Assembly: GCA_964654855.1 (NCBI GenBank)
Contig: CAZZJS010000004.1
Span: 62,001-126,000 of the forward strand
Reading direction: 5' to 3'
Length of the DNA: 64,000 nucleotides
Source: JALZUV01 sp964654855
GTDB lineage: Bacteria > Pseudomonadota > Alphaproteobacteria > Rickettsiales > JALZUV01
In this document: in pieces, positions 44,893-53,055 of the stretch
Layout: every line of letters starts with the position of its first letter
Numbering within the stretch: the first letter of the stretch is position 1
Translations under genes and position numbers: made by a program
The notes under the pieces: generated by a model
What the model was told of the DNA's origin: nothing
The model's input: the letters and a program-made list of their open reading frames with translations, nothing else
Database searches by the model: none

Positions 44893-45877
44893 TTCCGCTT
44901 TTATACAGCAAGCACTCGCCCTTGCAAAAACAGGAGTAGGACGTTGCGCTCCTAACCCGACCGTCGGCTGCGTGATCGTCAAAGACGGTGAGATTATCGG
45001 TCAGGCACGCACCGCAAATGGTGGACGCCCCCATGCAGAAACTCAAGCACTCGCTCAGGCAGGGGAGGCATCTAAAGGTGCCACCGCTTACGTCACACTT
45101 GAACCTTGCACTCACCACGGCCAAACACCGCCTTGTGTCGATGCCATTATCGAAGCGGGCATTGCTCATGTGATGGTAGCCTGCACTGACCCTTATGTAA
45201 AAGTAGATGGCAGTGGCATCCAAAAACTACGTGATGCCGGTATCAAAGTTGAAGTTGGCCTTGGCGAGACCGAAGCCATTGGGATTAACCGAGGGTTCTT
45301 CAGCCGTGTACGTCGCCTGCGCCCATGGATCACGCTCAAAACTGCCACTTCTTCCGATGGGTTCATTGCCAAGCCCGATGGCACCAGCAAATGGATTACT
45401 AGCGAAGAGGCTCGCAATCACGGCCATAGCATCCGCGCACAAAATGATGCGATTCTAACGGGTAGCGGGACGTATCTCTATGATGAGCCACAACTCACCT
45501 GCCGCCTCAAAGGATTGGAAGATGCCTCCCCTGCCCGCTATGTGCTGGATCGGAGGGGACAAATTGAGCAATCAGCCTTCACTATTTTACGCCATCAGAA
45601 TTTGACCGACACGCTACGCCACTTGGCCGATGAAGGCGTAAATTATCTCATGGTTGAAGCAGGCGCTGAACTCTCTCTCGCTTTTTTACAAGAAGGGCTG
45701 ATTGACGAACTCTATTGGTATCGCGCACCCACCCCTCTTGAACAAGGCATTGAAGCCTTTCGCGGGGCATATAAGGTGATCAATTTAGACGCCTTTAAAA
45801 TGCATGATTCCAAATTAGGAAGCGACACGCTAACGGTTTATCGTTTTACAGACCCGCAAAGCCTGTTACAGAGCTAA
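44885..45877 (+). CDS. ribD: Bifunctional riboflavin deaminase/reductase RibD
   Basis: RibD carries out the second and third steps of riboflavin synthesis. The N-terminal deaminase has NPTVGCVIVKDG, the zinc site PHAETQAL, and TLEPCTHHGQTPPC. The reductase half (from about 145) has SSDGFIAKPDGTSKWITSEEARNHGHSIRAQNDAILTG-type sequence. I prefer the TTG at 44885 (MTNSAFIQQALALAK, 330 residues), which matches the usual RibD head and overlaps the previous stop by 8 nt. The ATG at 44840 would add 15 residues and overlap by 53 nt. ribE follows after 2 nt. Confidence 0.93.
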   Translation: MTNSAFIQQALALAKTGVGRCAPNPTVGCVIVKDGEIIGQARTANGGRPHAETQALAQAGEASKGATAYVTLEPCTHHGQTPPCVDAIIEAGIAHVMVACTDPYVKVDGSGIQKLRDAGIKVEVGLGETEAIGINRGFFSRVRRLRPWITLKTATSSDGFIAKPDGTSKWITSEEARNHGHSIRAQNDAILTGSGTYLYDEPQLTCRLKGLEDASPARYVLDRRGQIEQSAFTILRHQNLTDTLRHLADEGVNYLMVEAGAELSLAFLQEGLIDELYWYRAPTPLEQGIEAFRGAYKVINLDAFKMHDSKLGSDTLTVYRFTDPQSLLQS

Positions 45878-45879
45878 CT

Positions 45880-46491
45880 ATGTTTACTGGAATTATTACC
45901 GATGTCGCAGAAGTGACGGCAATTGAAGCCATGGAAGATGGCAAACGCATGACCCTCAAATGCAAATATGAGATGGATGCCATCCCCATGGGCGCATCTA
46001 TTGCCTGTGATGGTGCATGCATGACAGTAGTTGAGAAAACTTCTGATAGTTTTACCGTCGAGATATCTCCTGAATCGCTAAAGAAAACCACACTTGGGAC
46101 ATGGGAAATCGGCAAAAAGGTGAACTTGGAACGCCCTATCGGCGCAGATGGCGAATTTGGCGGCCATTTCGTCACCGGTCATGTGGATGTGGTGGGTAAA
46201 GTTGAGGCGTTTGAGAATTACGGTGAATTCTGGGCACTCGCTATCTCTTATCCCAAATCCTTCGGCGTTTATTTAGCGGAGAAAGGCTCTGTTGCTATCA
46301 ATGGCACCTCTCTCACCGTCAATAATGTGAAGCGCAAAGAACAGCTCTTTGGCGTGATGGTCATTCCACATACGCTGGAAGAAACCAATCTCGGTACGCT
46401 CGAAAAAGGTGCGCCTGTAAATTTAGAAGCCGATTTAATTGCGCGTTATTTGCTCGCCCAAAAAGAAGAAATGGAAATTAAAGCCGCATGA
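45880..46491 (+). CDS. ribE: Riboflavin synthase alpha chain
   Basis: RibE joins two lumazine molecules to give riboflavin. The 203-residue protein has the two lumazine-binding repeats. The first begins MFTGIITDVAEV, with SIACDGACMTV. The second starts at about 98 with GHFVTGHVDVVGKV and INGTSLTVN. Length is normal. It overlaps the RibB-type gene by 4 nt. The ribH (lumazine synthase) gene, often next, is not in this cluster. Confidence 0.96.
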   Translation: MFTGIITDVAEVTAIEAMEDGKRMTLKCKYEMDAIPMGASIACDGACMTVVEKTSDSFTVEISPESLKKTTLGTWEIGKKVNLERPIGADGEFGGHFVTGHVDVVGKVEAFENYGEFWALAISYPKSFGVYLAEKGSVAINGTSLTVNNVKRKEQLFGVMVIPHTLEETNLGTLEKGAPVNLEADLIARYLLAQKEEMEIKAA

Positions 46492-47582
46492 CCGAACTTT
46501 CCCCTATTGAAGATATTATTGCCGATGCCAAAGCCGGTAAAATGTTCATTCTGGTTGATGATGAAGATCGCGAAAATGAAGGTGACTTGGTTATCCCTGC
46601 TGAATTCGCTACCCCTGAAGTGGTAAATTTTATGGCGATGCATGGGCGCGGGCTTATTTGCCTGCCGCTGGAAAGTCAGCAAATTAAACGCCTCGGCCTA
46701 CCAAAAATGGCGAAACATAATAGCTCGCGTCACGAAACCGCCTTTACCGTTTCCATCGAAGCGCGCGAAGGAGTCACCACTGGCATCAGCGCGGCTGACC
46801 GCTCTCATACCATCCTCACCGCGATTAACCCGCAATGTCGCCAAACTGAAATCGCTACTCCTGGCCATGTTTTCCCATTGGAGGCCCGTGATGGCGGTGT
46901 GCTTGTACGCGCCGGCCATACCGAAGCTGCGGTTGATATTTCACGTATGGCAGGGCTGAACCCTAGCGGTGTAATTTGCGAGATTATGAAAGATGATGGT
47001 GAAATGGCGCGCTTGCCTGATTTGATTCCCTTTGCCGAAAAACACGGACTAAAAATTGCCTCTATTGCGGATCTAATCGCCTATCGCCGCCGTACGGATA
47101 AATTGGTCGAGGCTAGCACTGAAACCAAACTCCAAAGCCAATTTGGTGGCGAATGGAACGCAACGGTTTATACCAGCACTCTAGAATATGCCGAGCATTT
47201 AGTGCTGAAAAAAGGCAATCCTGACACTTCCAAGCCAGTACTCGTGCGTATGCATGCGTTTGACCCCTTGCGCGATGCTATCGGCGATACGTTTGGCGAT
47301 AAAACTGGCGAACTCGCCAAAGCCATGCAAAAAATCGCCGATCATGGCGAAGGCATCGTCGTCATCATCCGCGAACCACGCCGCACCACCCTTTCCGATC
47401 TACTGAGCATGCGCAGCGGCGAAACCACCGGCAAACCACCCATGCTTCGCGACTACGGCATTGGCGCACAAATTCTGCTAGACCTCGGCATCCGCGATAT
47501 GATTTTACTATCCAACAGCCGCAGCGCCGTGATCGGATTAGAAGGTTATGGGTTAAGTATCGAAGGTTACGAGGGAATTTAG
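46488..47582 (+). CDS. ribB: RibBX-type DHBP synthase with inactive RibA-like domain
   Basis: Residues 1-200 are 3,4-dihydroxy-2-butanone-4-phosphate synthase, with DDEDRENEGDLV, the GRGLICLPL stretch, TAFTVSIEAREGVTTGISAADR, and GHVFPLEARDGGVL. Residues about 205-364 have the fold pattern of GTP cyclohydrolase II (RibA). The zinc-binding Cys-rich segment is missing, however: where RibA has C-L-T-G-D and R-C-D-C, this protein reads VRMHAFDPLRDAIGDTFGDK. This matches the RibBX variant described in Proteobacteria, whose second domain is not a cyclohydrolase. A true ribA should therefore exist elsewhere. Confidence 0.9.
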   Translation: MTELSPIEDIIADAKAGKMFILVDDEDRENEGDLVIPAEFATPEVVNFMAMHGRGLICLPLESQQIKRLGLPKMAKHNSSRHETAFTVSIEAREGVTTGISAADRSHTILTAINPQCRQTEIATPGHVFPLEARDGGVLVRAGHTEAAVDISRMAGLNPSGVICEIMKDDGEMARLPDLIPFAEKHGLKIASIADLIAYRRRTDKLVEASTETKLQSQFGGEWNATVYTSTLEYAEHLVLKKGNPDTSKPVLVRMHAFDPLRDAIGDTFGDKTGELAKAMQKIADHGEGIVVIIREPRRTTLSDLLSMRSGETTGKPPMLRDYGIGAQILLDLGIRDMILLSNSRSAVIGLEGYGLSIEGYEGI

Positions 47583-47639
47583 CCAACCCCTGCCTCCCTC
47601 TCTTCATAAAACTGCAATATCTATGTGATAGATTGCACT

Positions 47640-47951
47640 ATGAGTGCTGCTATAAATAAAGACGAATTTTTGTGTAAATATGAAAATCATATTTGCGTGA
47701 CAAAAGAGCGTGGCTATTCACGGACTTTTACTTTGACTCATGAAAATATAAAAGAGCTTCCCGAATATGAGGATATCATCTCCTTCGCCAAGCGCTATAG
47801 TAACGCTAAGGAGAAGATTGAAATCACAGAAAATAGTATTTCTTTTTGTGCGACAGGAACCAATATTACTTTCCTTCAATTTGCTGTTGATCTTGTAAGT
47901 GCCAATATTAAAGGTGACCTATTCCCTAGCTCCAAATATCTGAGTGCCTAA
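47640..47951 (+). CDS. Hypothetical 103-residue protein
   Basis: The ATG at 47640 gives a 103-residue soluble protein with many charged residues and no recognised motif. A GTG at 47625 would add five residues. There is no clear Shine-Dalgarno sequence. Its 3' end overlaps the convergent yggS gene by 33 nt, which is unusual and lowers confidence, yet the whole frame reads like a real protein (balanced composition, no low complexity). Confidence 0.45.
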   Translation: MSAAINKDEFLCKYENHICVTKERGYSRTFTLTHENIKELPEYEDIISFAKRYSNAKEKIEITENSISFCATGTNITFLQFAVDLVSANIKGDLFPSSKYLSA

Positions 47952-48581
47952 ACGTATATGGGTTGCACCCATTCTTACCGCCAATTCCCAGTCATTACTC
48001 ATTCCCATACTTAACTGGGTAAAACCGTGATCGTCTGCTAGTTTCTTCAGGAATGCAAAATGCGGGACAGGGTTTACGCCTTGCGGGGGCAAACACATCA
48101 GCCCGACAATGGGTAAATTCCACTCATTTTGACACTTCTTTATATAGGCGGGAAAATCTTTAGATAAAATTCCGCTCTTTTGAGGTTCTTCTCCTGTATT
48201 AACCTGAATGAAGCAATCGGGGCGTTTTCCGGTTTTATCCATTGCCTTAGCAACAGCCTTGCCAACTGACTCTCTATCAATGGAATGAATTACGTCAAAA
48301 AAATCAACCACATCGGCGGCTTTTTTACTCTGGAGAGCACCAACAAAGTGTAATTCGAGGTCATTCAAGTGGTTTTTTTGTTCTTTCCAGTGCTCCAACC
48401 CTTCATTTAGACGATTTTCACCGAAAACACGATGCCCTGCTGATACAGCTGCATCAATTTTGTCATCAGGCTGTCTTTTACTAATAGCAATTAATTTAGG
48501 GGTAGGCTTAGTTACCAAGGGTCGCTCTGACAGCGCCTCAAGATAGTTATCCACAATTTTCATTCTTGCCTCTATATTCAC
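47919..48581 (-). CDS. yggS: PLP homeostasis protein YggS/PLPBP
   Basis: YggS binds pyridoxal phosphate and helps keep its level and amino-acid pools in balance. The 220-residue single-domain barrel has the PLP Lys in LIAISKRQP, FGENRLNEG, LHFVGALQSKKA, HSIDRES, and the C-terminal SMGMSNDWELAVRMGATHIRLGTQIFG. Length is normal. It stands alone here. Its 5' part contains one exact DnaA-box sequence (48547-48555). Confidence 0.93.
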   Translation of the reverse strand: MNIEARMKIVDNYLEALSERPLVTKPTPKLIAISKRQPDDKIDAAVSAGHRVFGENRLNEGLEHWKEQKNHLNDLELHFVGALQSKKAADVVDFFDVIHSIDRESVGKAVAKAMDKTGKRPDCFIQVNTGEEPQKSGILSKDFPAYIKKCQNEWNLPIVGLMCLPPQGVNPVPHFAFLKKLADDHGFTQLSMGMSNDWELAVRMGATHIRLGTQIFGARE

Positions 48582-48649
48582 CCCACCCCCCCAGTGTCGC
48601 TGTGTTTCGAATGCAACAGCGTGGCTAGAATGCTGCTATTTTATCCACA
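48547..48649 (+). other. Two exact DnaA boxes in the same orientation
   Basis: TTATCCACA occurs at 48547-48555 (inside the start of yggS) and at 48641-48649 (in the spacer before the porin gene), 94 bp apart. The surrounding spacer is not strongly AT-rich throughout. Two copies this close exceed simple chance, so DnaA-dependent regulation is possible. It is too little to call an origin. Confidence 0.4.
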
Positions 48650-48764
48650 GATGTCTTTTGGTACTTGTATATCGTAACCGAAACAGCTAGATATGGCCAC
48701 AGGTGATGCGAGGAATGTCTCTTCGTATCTAAAGATAGTAGTAACAAAGCATTAGGATATTATC

Positions 48765-49850
48765 ATGAAAAAGTTTTTGATTGGTACAACTGCTCTGATC
48801 GGTGCCGCAATGATTGCAGGCGCTGCTCAAGCTGAAGACCCAAAAGTAATGGTTGGTGGTGTAATTGATTTCCAAGCTGGTTTTACCAGTCAGGATAACG
48901 ACGCTAACCAACGTAGCCACGGTTTCCGTAACGACACTGAAGTTTCTTTCTCCGTACACGGAAAAGCAGACAACGGCCTCGGTTATGGTGCTGTAATTGA
49001 TCTAGAAGCAGACGTTTCAGCTGACGCTAACAACGAAGGCCTAAACGCATCTAACACTTATGTGTTCTTGGATGGATCTTTCGGTCGTTTCGAACTCGGT
49101 TCAACTTCGGGTGCAGCTGAAACACTTGCTGTAGAAGCTGACAACATCGCTCGCGGTACCGGTGGTATCGACGGTGATTGGGTTTATTTTGCAAACCCAA
49201 CAGGTGCTAATTTCGTAAGCGCTCCAGCTCTAGCTGCTGAACACGGTGCGACAAATGTATTTGGTGACGAAACATTCTTCAATGCAGCTAAAATCAACTA
49301 TTACAGCCCACGTTTCAGCGGCTTCCAAGTTGGTCTATCTTACACTCCTGATCTAGATGATGCTGGTCAGACAAACCTACGTGGCGAATCTGGCGCACTT
49401 GCTGGTACATTCGGCGACATAATCGAAGCTGGTTTGAGCTACGAAGGCGACTTCGCTGGATTCGGTGTTGCTGCCGCAGCGACTGGTATCTGGGGTGACT
49501 CTGAAACTGGTGCTAACGACCTAGAAGGTTGGAACGCTGGTCTAGCAACTAGCTACCACGGTGTTGCACTTGCTGGTTCATATGGCGACTGGGGTGATAC
49601 TCTAGGCCCTGACGCTGACTATTACACACTTGGTGCTGCTTATGACTTCGGTCCATTTGGCGCTTCTGTGACTTGGTTAGATTCTGAAGCTGGTTCAAAC
49701 GAATTCAACAACCTTGTTGTAAGCGCGGACTACTCTCTAGCAGCTGGCCTAACGCCATATGCTGAAGTTAGCTTCTTCGACGCTGACGCTGGTGCTGCTG
49801 GTGCTAACGACGGATCTGTTGTGATCCTCGGTACTGAACTAGCATTCTAG
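48765..49850 (+). CDS. Gram-negative general porin
   Basis: The 361-residue outer-membrane protein has a clear signal peptide (MKKFLIGTTALIGAAMIAGAAQA, cleavage AQA-E). A beta-barrel pattern rich in Gly, Ala, Asp and aromatic residues follows, with the porin feature FGRFELGSTSGA and a final aromatic Phe (LGTELAF). Many Asp and Glu suggest a cation-favouring pore. The DNA is dominated by a few codons (GGT, GCT, CTA), as in highly expressed genes. It has its own 183-base upstream region and terminator. Confidence 0.88.
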   Translation: MKKFLIGTTALIGAAMIAGAAQAEDPKVMVGGVIDFQAGFTSQDNDANQRSHGFRNDTEVSFSVHGKADNGLGYGAVIDLEADVSADANNEGLNASNTYVFLDGSFGRFELGSTSGAAETLAVEADNIARGTGGIDGDWVYFANPTGANFVSAPALAAEHGATNVFGDETFFNAAKINYYSPRFSGFQVGLSYTPDLDDAGQTNLRGESGALAGTFGDIIEAGLSYEGDFAGFGVAAAATGIWGDSETGANDLEGWNAGLATSYHGVALAGSYGDWGDTLGPDADYYTLGAAYDFGPFGASVTWLDSEAGSNEFNNLVVSADYSLAAGLTPYAEVSFFDADAGAAGANDGSVVILGTELAF

Positions 49851-49878
49851 TCTAACTAGAATTCAGTTTTAAATTAAG

Positions 49879-49906
49879 AAAGGGTGGCCGAGTGCCACCC
49901 TTTTTT
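49879..49906 (+). terminator. Porin terminator
   Basis: Perfect 9-bp stem AAGGGTGGC / GCCACCCTT with loop CGAGT, followed by T6. Confidence 0.92.
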
Positions 49907-49927
49907 ATGCTTTGCTTTCCCACAGTT

Positions 49928-49966
49928 ACAAAAAGCGCCATCATCAGAAATAGATGATAGCGCTTT
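49928..49966 (-). terminator. Terminator after the methyltransferase gene
   Basis: AAAGCGCCATCATC (49932-49945) pairs with GATGATAGCGCTTT (49953-49966), 13 of 14 matched. On the minus strand it ends in CTTTTTG, closing the glycosyltransferase-methyltransferase pair. Confidence 0.85.
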
Positions 49967-49994
49967 AGTTTCTTAAAATATGCTAGATTAACTT

Positions 49995-50798
49995 CTAGAA
50001 CAGACTTTGCTGACCTTTATTGAGTTCTAGCGGCTTCCAAATTAGTGGCTTCTTATCTAACTCATCTCGCTTCTCACCCTGTTTAGGAATGTCAACTACT
50101 GCTTGATTATAACTCCCTTTTAACTGAGCTTGATGCTTCGTTTCTATCGTTTTCCCGCCCGGCTTGACCCCACGTGCCCATAAATTATGACCCGCAGAAC
50201 GAGATACTTCTACATTGTGAAAACCTGCATCCAATAACTTCTTCGCTAAAGTTTCGGCCGTAAAGGCGGTTTTATGCGCCATATAATGCTCCCCTCGTTC
50301 CAATGAGGGATTATGACCATAAAGTATTTCGAGAGGCGTAATTGAACCAGATGGAGACTCATACAGAGAATTCTCTAATTCACCCTTGGCCACACTAAAG
50401 GCAACTGACTGAATATCTGGCAAGGTGACCACAGCAAGTCCACCTGGTTTAAGAACCCGAAAGAATTCACCTAATACTTTTGGCACCTCATATGCATATA
50501 CGTGCTCGACATTATGCGATGAATAAAGAGCATCCATTGAATTACTAGGCACTGCTGGCATTTCACGAATATCGCCCACAACATCTGGATTAGCAGAAGG
50601 TGAAATATCAAGACGCACCTCTTTCCAATCATCACTATGAAATGCCTTTGGCATATTCTCTTTACGAGCCTGCCCACAGCCTACATGTAATACGAGCTTT
50701 TGGCCTTCTTCTACCTTAAGAGTAAGGGGCTTTGCATTTTTAGCACTCACTTTCGAGATTGTTTTTGGTTTGCGAGGTTTATGTTTTTTACGTGGCAT
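49995..50798 (-). CDS. Class I SAM-dependent methyltransferase
   Basis: The 267-residue protein has a very basic head (about 1-25, MPRKKHKPRKPKTISK) and a methyltransferase-11-type core. Its motifs are I LVLHVGCGQ, VRLDISPSANPDVVGDI, MDALYSSHNVEHV, and FFRVLKPGGLAVVTLPD. The substrate is not predictable. It lies 9 nt after a GT4 glycosyltransferase gene, so glycan, lipid or glycosylated-protein modification is plausible. A strong terminator follows. Confidence 0.85.
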   Translation of the reverse strand: MPRKKHKPRKPKTISKVSAKNAKPLTLKVEEGQKLVLHVGCGQARKENMPKAFHSDDWKEVRLDISPSANPDVVGDIREMPAVPSNSMDALYSSHNVEHVYAYEVPKVLGEFFRVLKPGGLAVVTLPDIQSVAFSVAKGELENSLYESPSGSITPLEILYGHNPSLERGEHYMAHKTAFTAETLAKKLLDAGFHNVEVSRSAGHNLWARGVKPGGKTIETKHQAQLKGSYNQAVVDIPKQGEKRDELDKKPLIWKPLELNKGQQSLF

Positions 50799-50807
50799 GG
50801 GAGTCTC

Positions 50808-52097
50808 CTAACCTGCCTTCTTATAAAGCGTGTCTTGTGAAATAGGTGCATCGAGCGTTTTATGGATTTTTGGTGGCATTTGCCCTGCCGCTAGTTGCTC
50901 AATCAAGCTAATTTGCTTGGGTAAAAGCTTCTTGAGATCATACCTATCAAGAATAGTCTGGCGCGCTGCTTTGCGCATTGAATCGTATTTCTCAGGATTA
51001 TTGAGAACATCAACCGCCTTTTCGGCAATCTCTTGCGGAGAGAAGAAATCAACCAGCACTCCATTCTCGCCATCCTTGATCACTTCTTGCACAGGCGCAG
51101 TAGAGGAACCAACAACTAAGCACTCCGCTGCCATCGCTTCCAACATTGACCATGAAAGTACAAATGGAACAGTTAAATAAACATGAGCAGACGAAATTTG
51201 CAGAACTTTTAGAAATTCTTCATACGGGATATTACCTGTGAAAAAGAGGCGAGACATATCTGGTTTCACTTCTTCTAATAGCATATGGCGATAGTGCTTG
51301 CCCTCCGGAGCAGCACGACCGTAAGAAATTTGATCTGCCCCCACCGCTACGACCTTAGCAGTTGGATGCATCTCTTGGATATGCTTTACCGCACGAATAA
51401 AGTGATGCGAACCACGATAATGTTCAAAATTACGGGTAACATAAGTGATAATCGGTTCACCTCTTTTCAGGGTTCCTACGCCTTTTATCTCTAAAGAAGC
51501 GTCATCATTCGGTTTAACCACTTCCGTATCAATACCTTCATGGATTACACTAATTGCATCCTGATATTCCTTTGGGTGGAGCGACTTTTGCCAATGCGTT
51601 GGCGAAATACCCCAATCCGTCATTTCCAGATTTTGTAAATTTGTGGCATTTTTTATTCTTACACGCGCGGCGTCATCTAACGTATTTGGTGTTTCAGGGT
51701 CAAAATTCACATCTGCCCCATTAAAGCGATAGAAAAACTCAAAATAAGAGAGAATCGGCGTTTCTGGATATATATCTTTTAGAAACAACCCGTCACCCCA
51801 GCCTGGATGGGCGCAAATAATATCCGGTGTGAACCCTTCTGTTTCTTTTAATTCACGGCATACACGCCATACCTCTTGTCCCTGTAGAACCGCTCTCTCT
51901 GGACCAATTAAATAGCGGTGCGTCGTTGGATCTGGCTCACGCGGCACCTCATAGACCACATTAACAACCCCTTTAGGAACGGGTTTTGTATGCGCTTTAC
52001 TAATAAAAAGCACTTGATGCTCACCACTTCCGCTAAAATGCTTGATGAGGTGCTTATACTGACCTGGAAAACTGGGATGAATAAAGAGTATTTTCAT
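50808..52097 (-). CDS. GT4-family glycosyltransferase
   Basis: The 429-residue protein has two Rossmann-like halves, as in GT-B enzymes. The N-terminus reads MKILFIHPSFPGQYKHL. The C-terminal donor half has ITYVTRNFEHYRGSHHFIRA, LFFTGNIPYEEFLKVLQISSAHVYLTVPFVLSWSMLEAMA, and STAPVQEVIKDGENGVLVDF, where the GT4 E-x7-E-type region is SMLEAMA to PVQEVI. Sugar and acceptor are unknown. It is the first gene of a two-gene unit with the methyltransferase. Confidence 0.88.
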   Translation of the reverse strand: MKILFIHPSFPGQYKHLIKHFSGSGEHQVLFISKAHTKPVPKGVVNVVYEVPREPDPTTHRYLIGPERAVLQGQEVWRVCRELKETEGFTPDIICAHPGWGDGLFLKDIYPETPILSYFEFFYRFNGADVNFDPETPNTLDDAARVRIKNATNLQNLEMTDWGISPTHWQKSLHPKEYQDAISVIHEGIDTEVVKPNDDASLEIKGVGTLKRGEPIITYVTRNFEHYRGSHHFIRAVKHIQEMHPTAKVVAVGADQISYGRAAPEGKHYRHMLLEEVKPDMSRLFFTGNIPYEEFLKVLQISSAHVYLTVPFVLSWSMLEAMAAECLVVGSSTAPVQEVIKDGENGVLVDFFSPQEIAEKAVDVLNNPEKYDSMRKAARQTILDRYDLKKLLPKQISLIEQLAAGQMPPKIHKTLDAPISQDTLYKKAG

Positions 52098-52232
52098 TCT
52101 CTTTAGCTAGCACAGATAGCCAAAATCGCAAGGCATAGGAATACACCTCCTCTTTTAATTATTAAAAAATAGTTAACATTCGTTCACTTTTGTGATATGT
52201 TACCGGAAATTAACCAATGGAGGAACCTCTTA

Positions 52233-52988
52233 ATGACAGCACTTGTACTGAATAGTTTGCAAATTACACGCTTCCCTTTGATCTACATTTTTATGCTATT
52301 GATCGGAGCAGCTTTCCTTGCAGGTAGCGTTACAATTAGCATGGATTTAACCCATAAATCACATGTGAAAACACTTGCAAGTGACGCAGCGCATTACGAG
52401 TCTCTCTTTAATCAATTTAAAAATACCTATAACGCCCTCCCTGGCGATATAGGAAATGCATCCAGTTACTGGAATAACTGTCGTCACGATATTGCAGATT
52501 GTAACGGTAATGGTGATGGAGTCATCAGTCACTCTATCAACGATACAACACCTGAAACCGCCCAAGCATGGCAACATATGTCGCTGGCTGGTATCTTAAC
52601 GCCGCAATATTCAGGTGATCTGATTAGCGGCTATTATATACCGGGTGAAAATATTCCAACAGGGCCTTACAAAGATTCCGGCTACGTAATTAGCAATAAT
52701 ATTGCCTATCACCATGCCTCTTGGAATAATCGACATCACCTAAAAGTTGGCGGAACAAGCGATTGGCGGTTTGAAACGGCAGCCGTAACCCTTGCCGATG
52801 CGATGGGTATTGACCATAAAATGGATGACGGTATCGCCTCATCTGGCGCCATCCTTTCTCACAGCACGCCCGAAGAAGGTTGCTTGGAAAACTACCACCG
52901 TGAAACGTTAGTAGGAAAGCAAACGGCTCATTATGCTACAAACCTTTCTTCTAAGTCCAAGTGTGGTGTTTACTTCCGAATCGACTAA
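52233..52988 (+). CDS. Pseudopilin-like protein lacking the prepilin motif
   Basis: The frame begins at 52197, but GGAGG at 52218-52223 points to ATG 52233, giving 251 residues. A hydrophobic segment (about 15-38) is followed by SDAAHYESLFNQFKNTYNALPGDIGNA-type sequence, which resembles the helix and start of the globular part of secreted pseudopilins. The prepilin peptidase signal (G-F-T-L-x-E) is missing: the head reads MTALVLNSLQITRFPLIYIF. A CNGNGDG loop could bind Ca2+. No other type II secretion or pilus gene is near. A non-processed, membrane-anchored pilin-like protein is my inference. Confidence 0.65.
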   Translation: MTALVLNSLQITRFPLIYIFMLLIGAAFLAGSVTISMDLTHKSHVKTLASDAAHYESLFNQFKNTYNALPGDIGNASSYWNNCRHDIADCNGNGDGVISHSINDTTPETAQAWQHMSLAGILTPQYSGDLISGYYIPGENIPTGPYKDSGYVISNNIAYHHASWNNRHHLKVGGTSDWRFETAAVTLADAMGIDHKMDDGIASSGAILSHSTPEEGCLENYHRETLVGKQTAHYATNLSSKSKCGVYFRID

Positions 52989-53003
52989 AATTTTGAGAAT
53001 CCG

Positions 53004-53037
53004 AAAAAGCCCCCGCCATTTCTGACGAGGGCTTTTT
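53004..53037. terminator. Bidirectional terminator, pseudopilin-like / metE
   Basis: AAAAAGCCCCCG pairs with CGAGGGCTTTTT (one mismatch) around a 10-base loop, with A and T runs outside. Serves the convergent genes on both sides. Confidence 0.85.
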
Positions 53038-53055
53038 ATTTCACTCGAAAAGTGA

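Noticed and set aside
48547..48649. Chromosome origin at the DnaA-box pair
   Set aside because: Only two boxes, no clear AT-rich unwinding element, and no origin-linked genes nearby.
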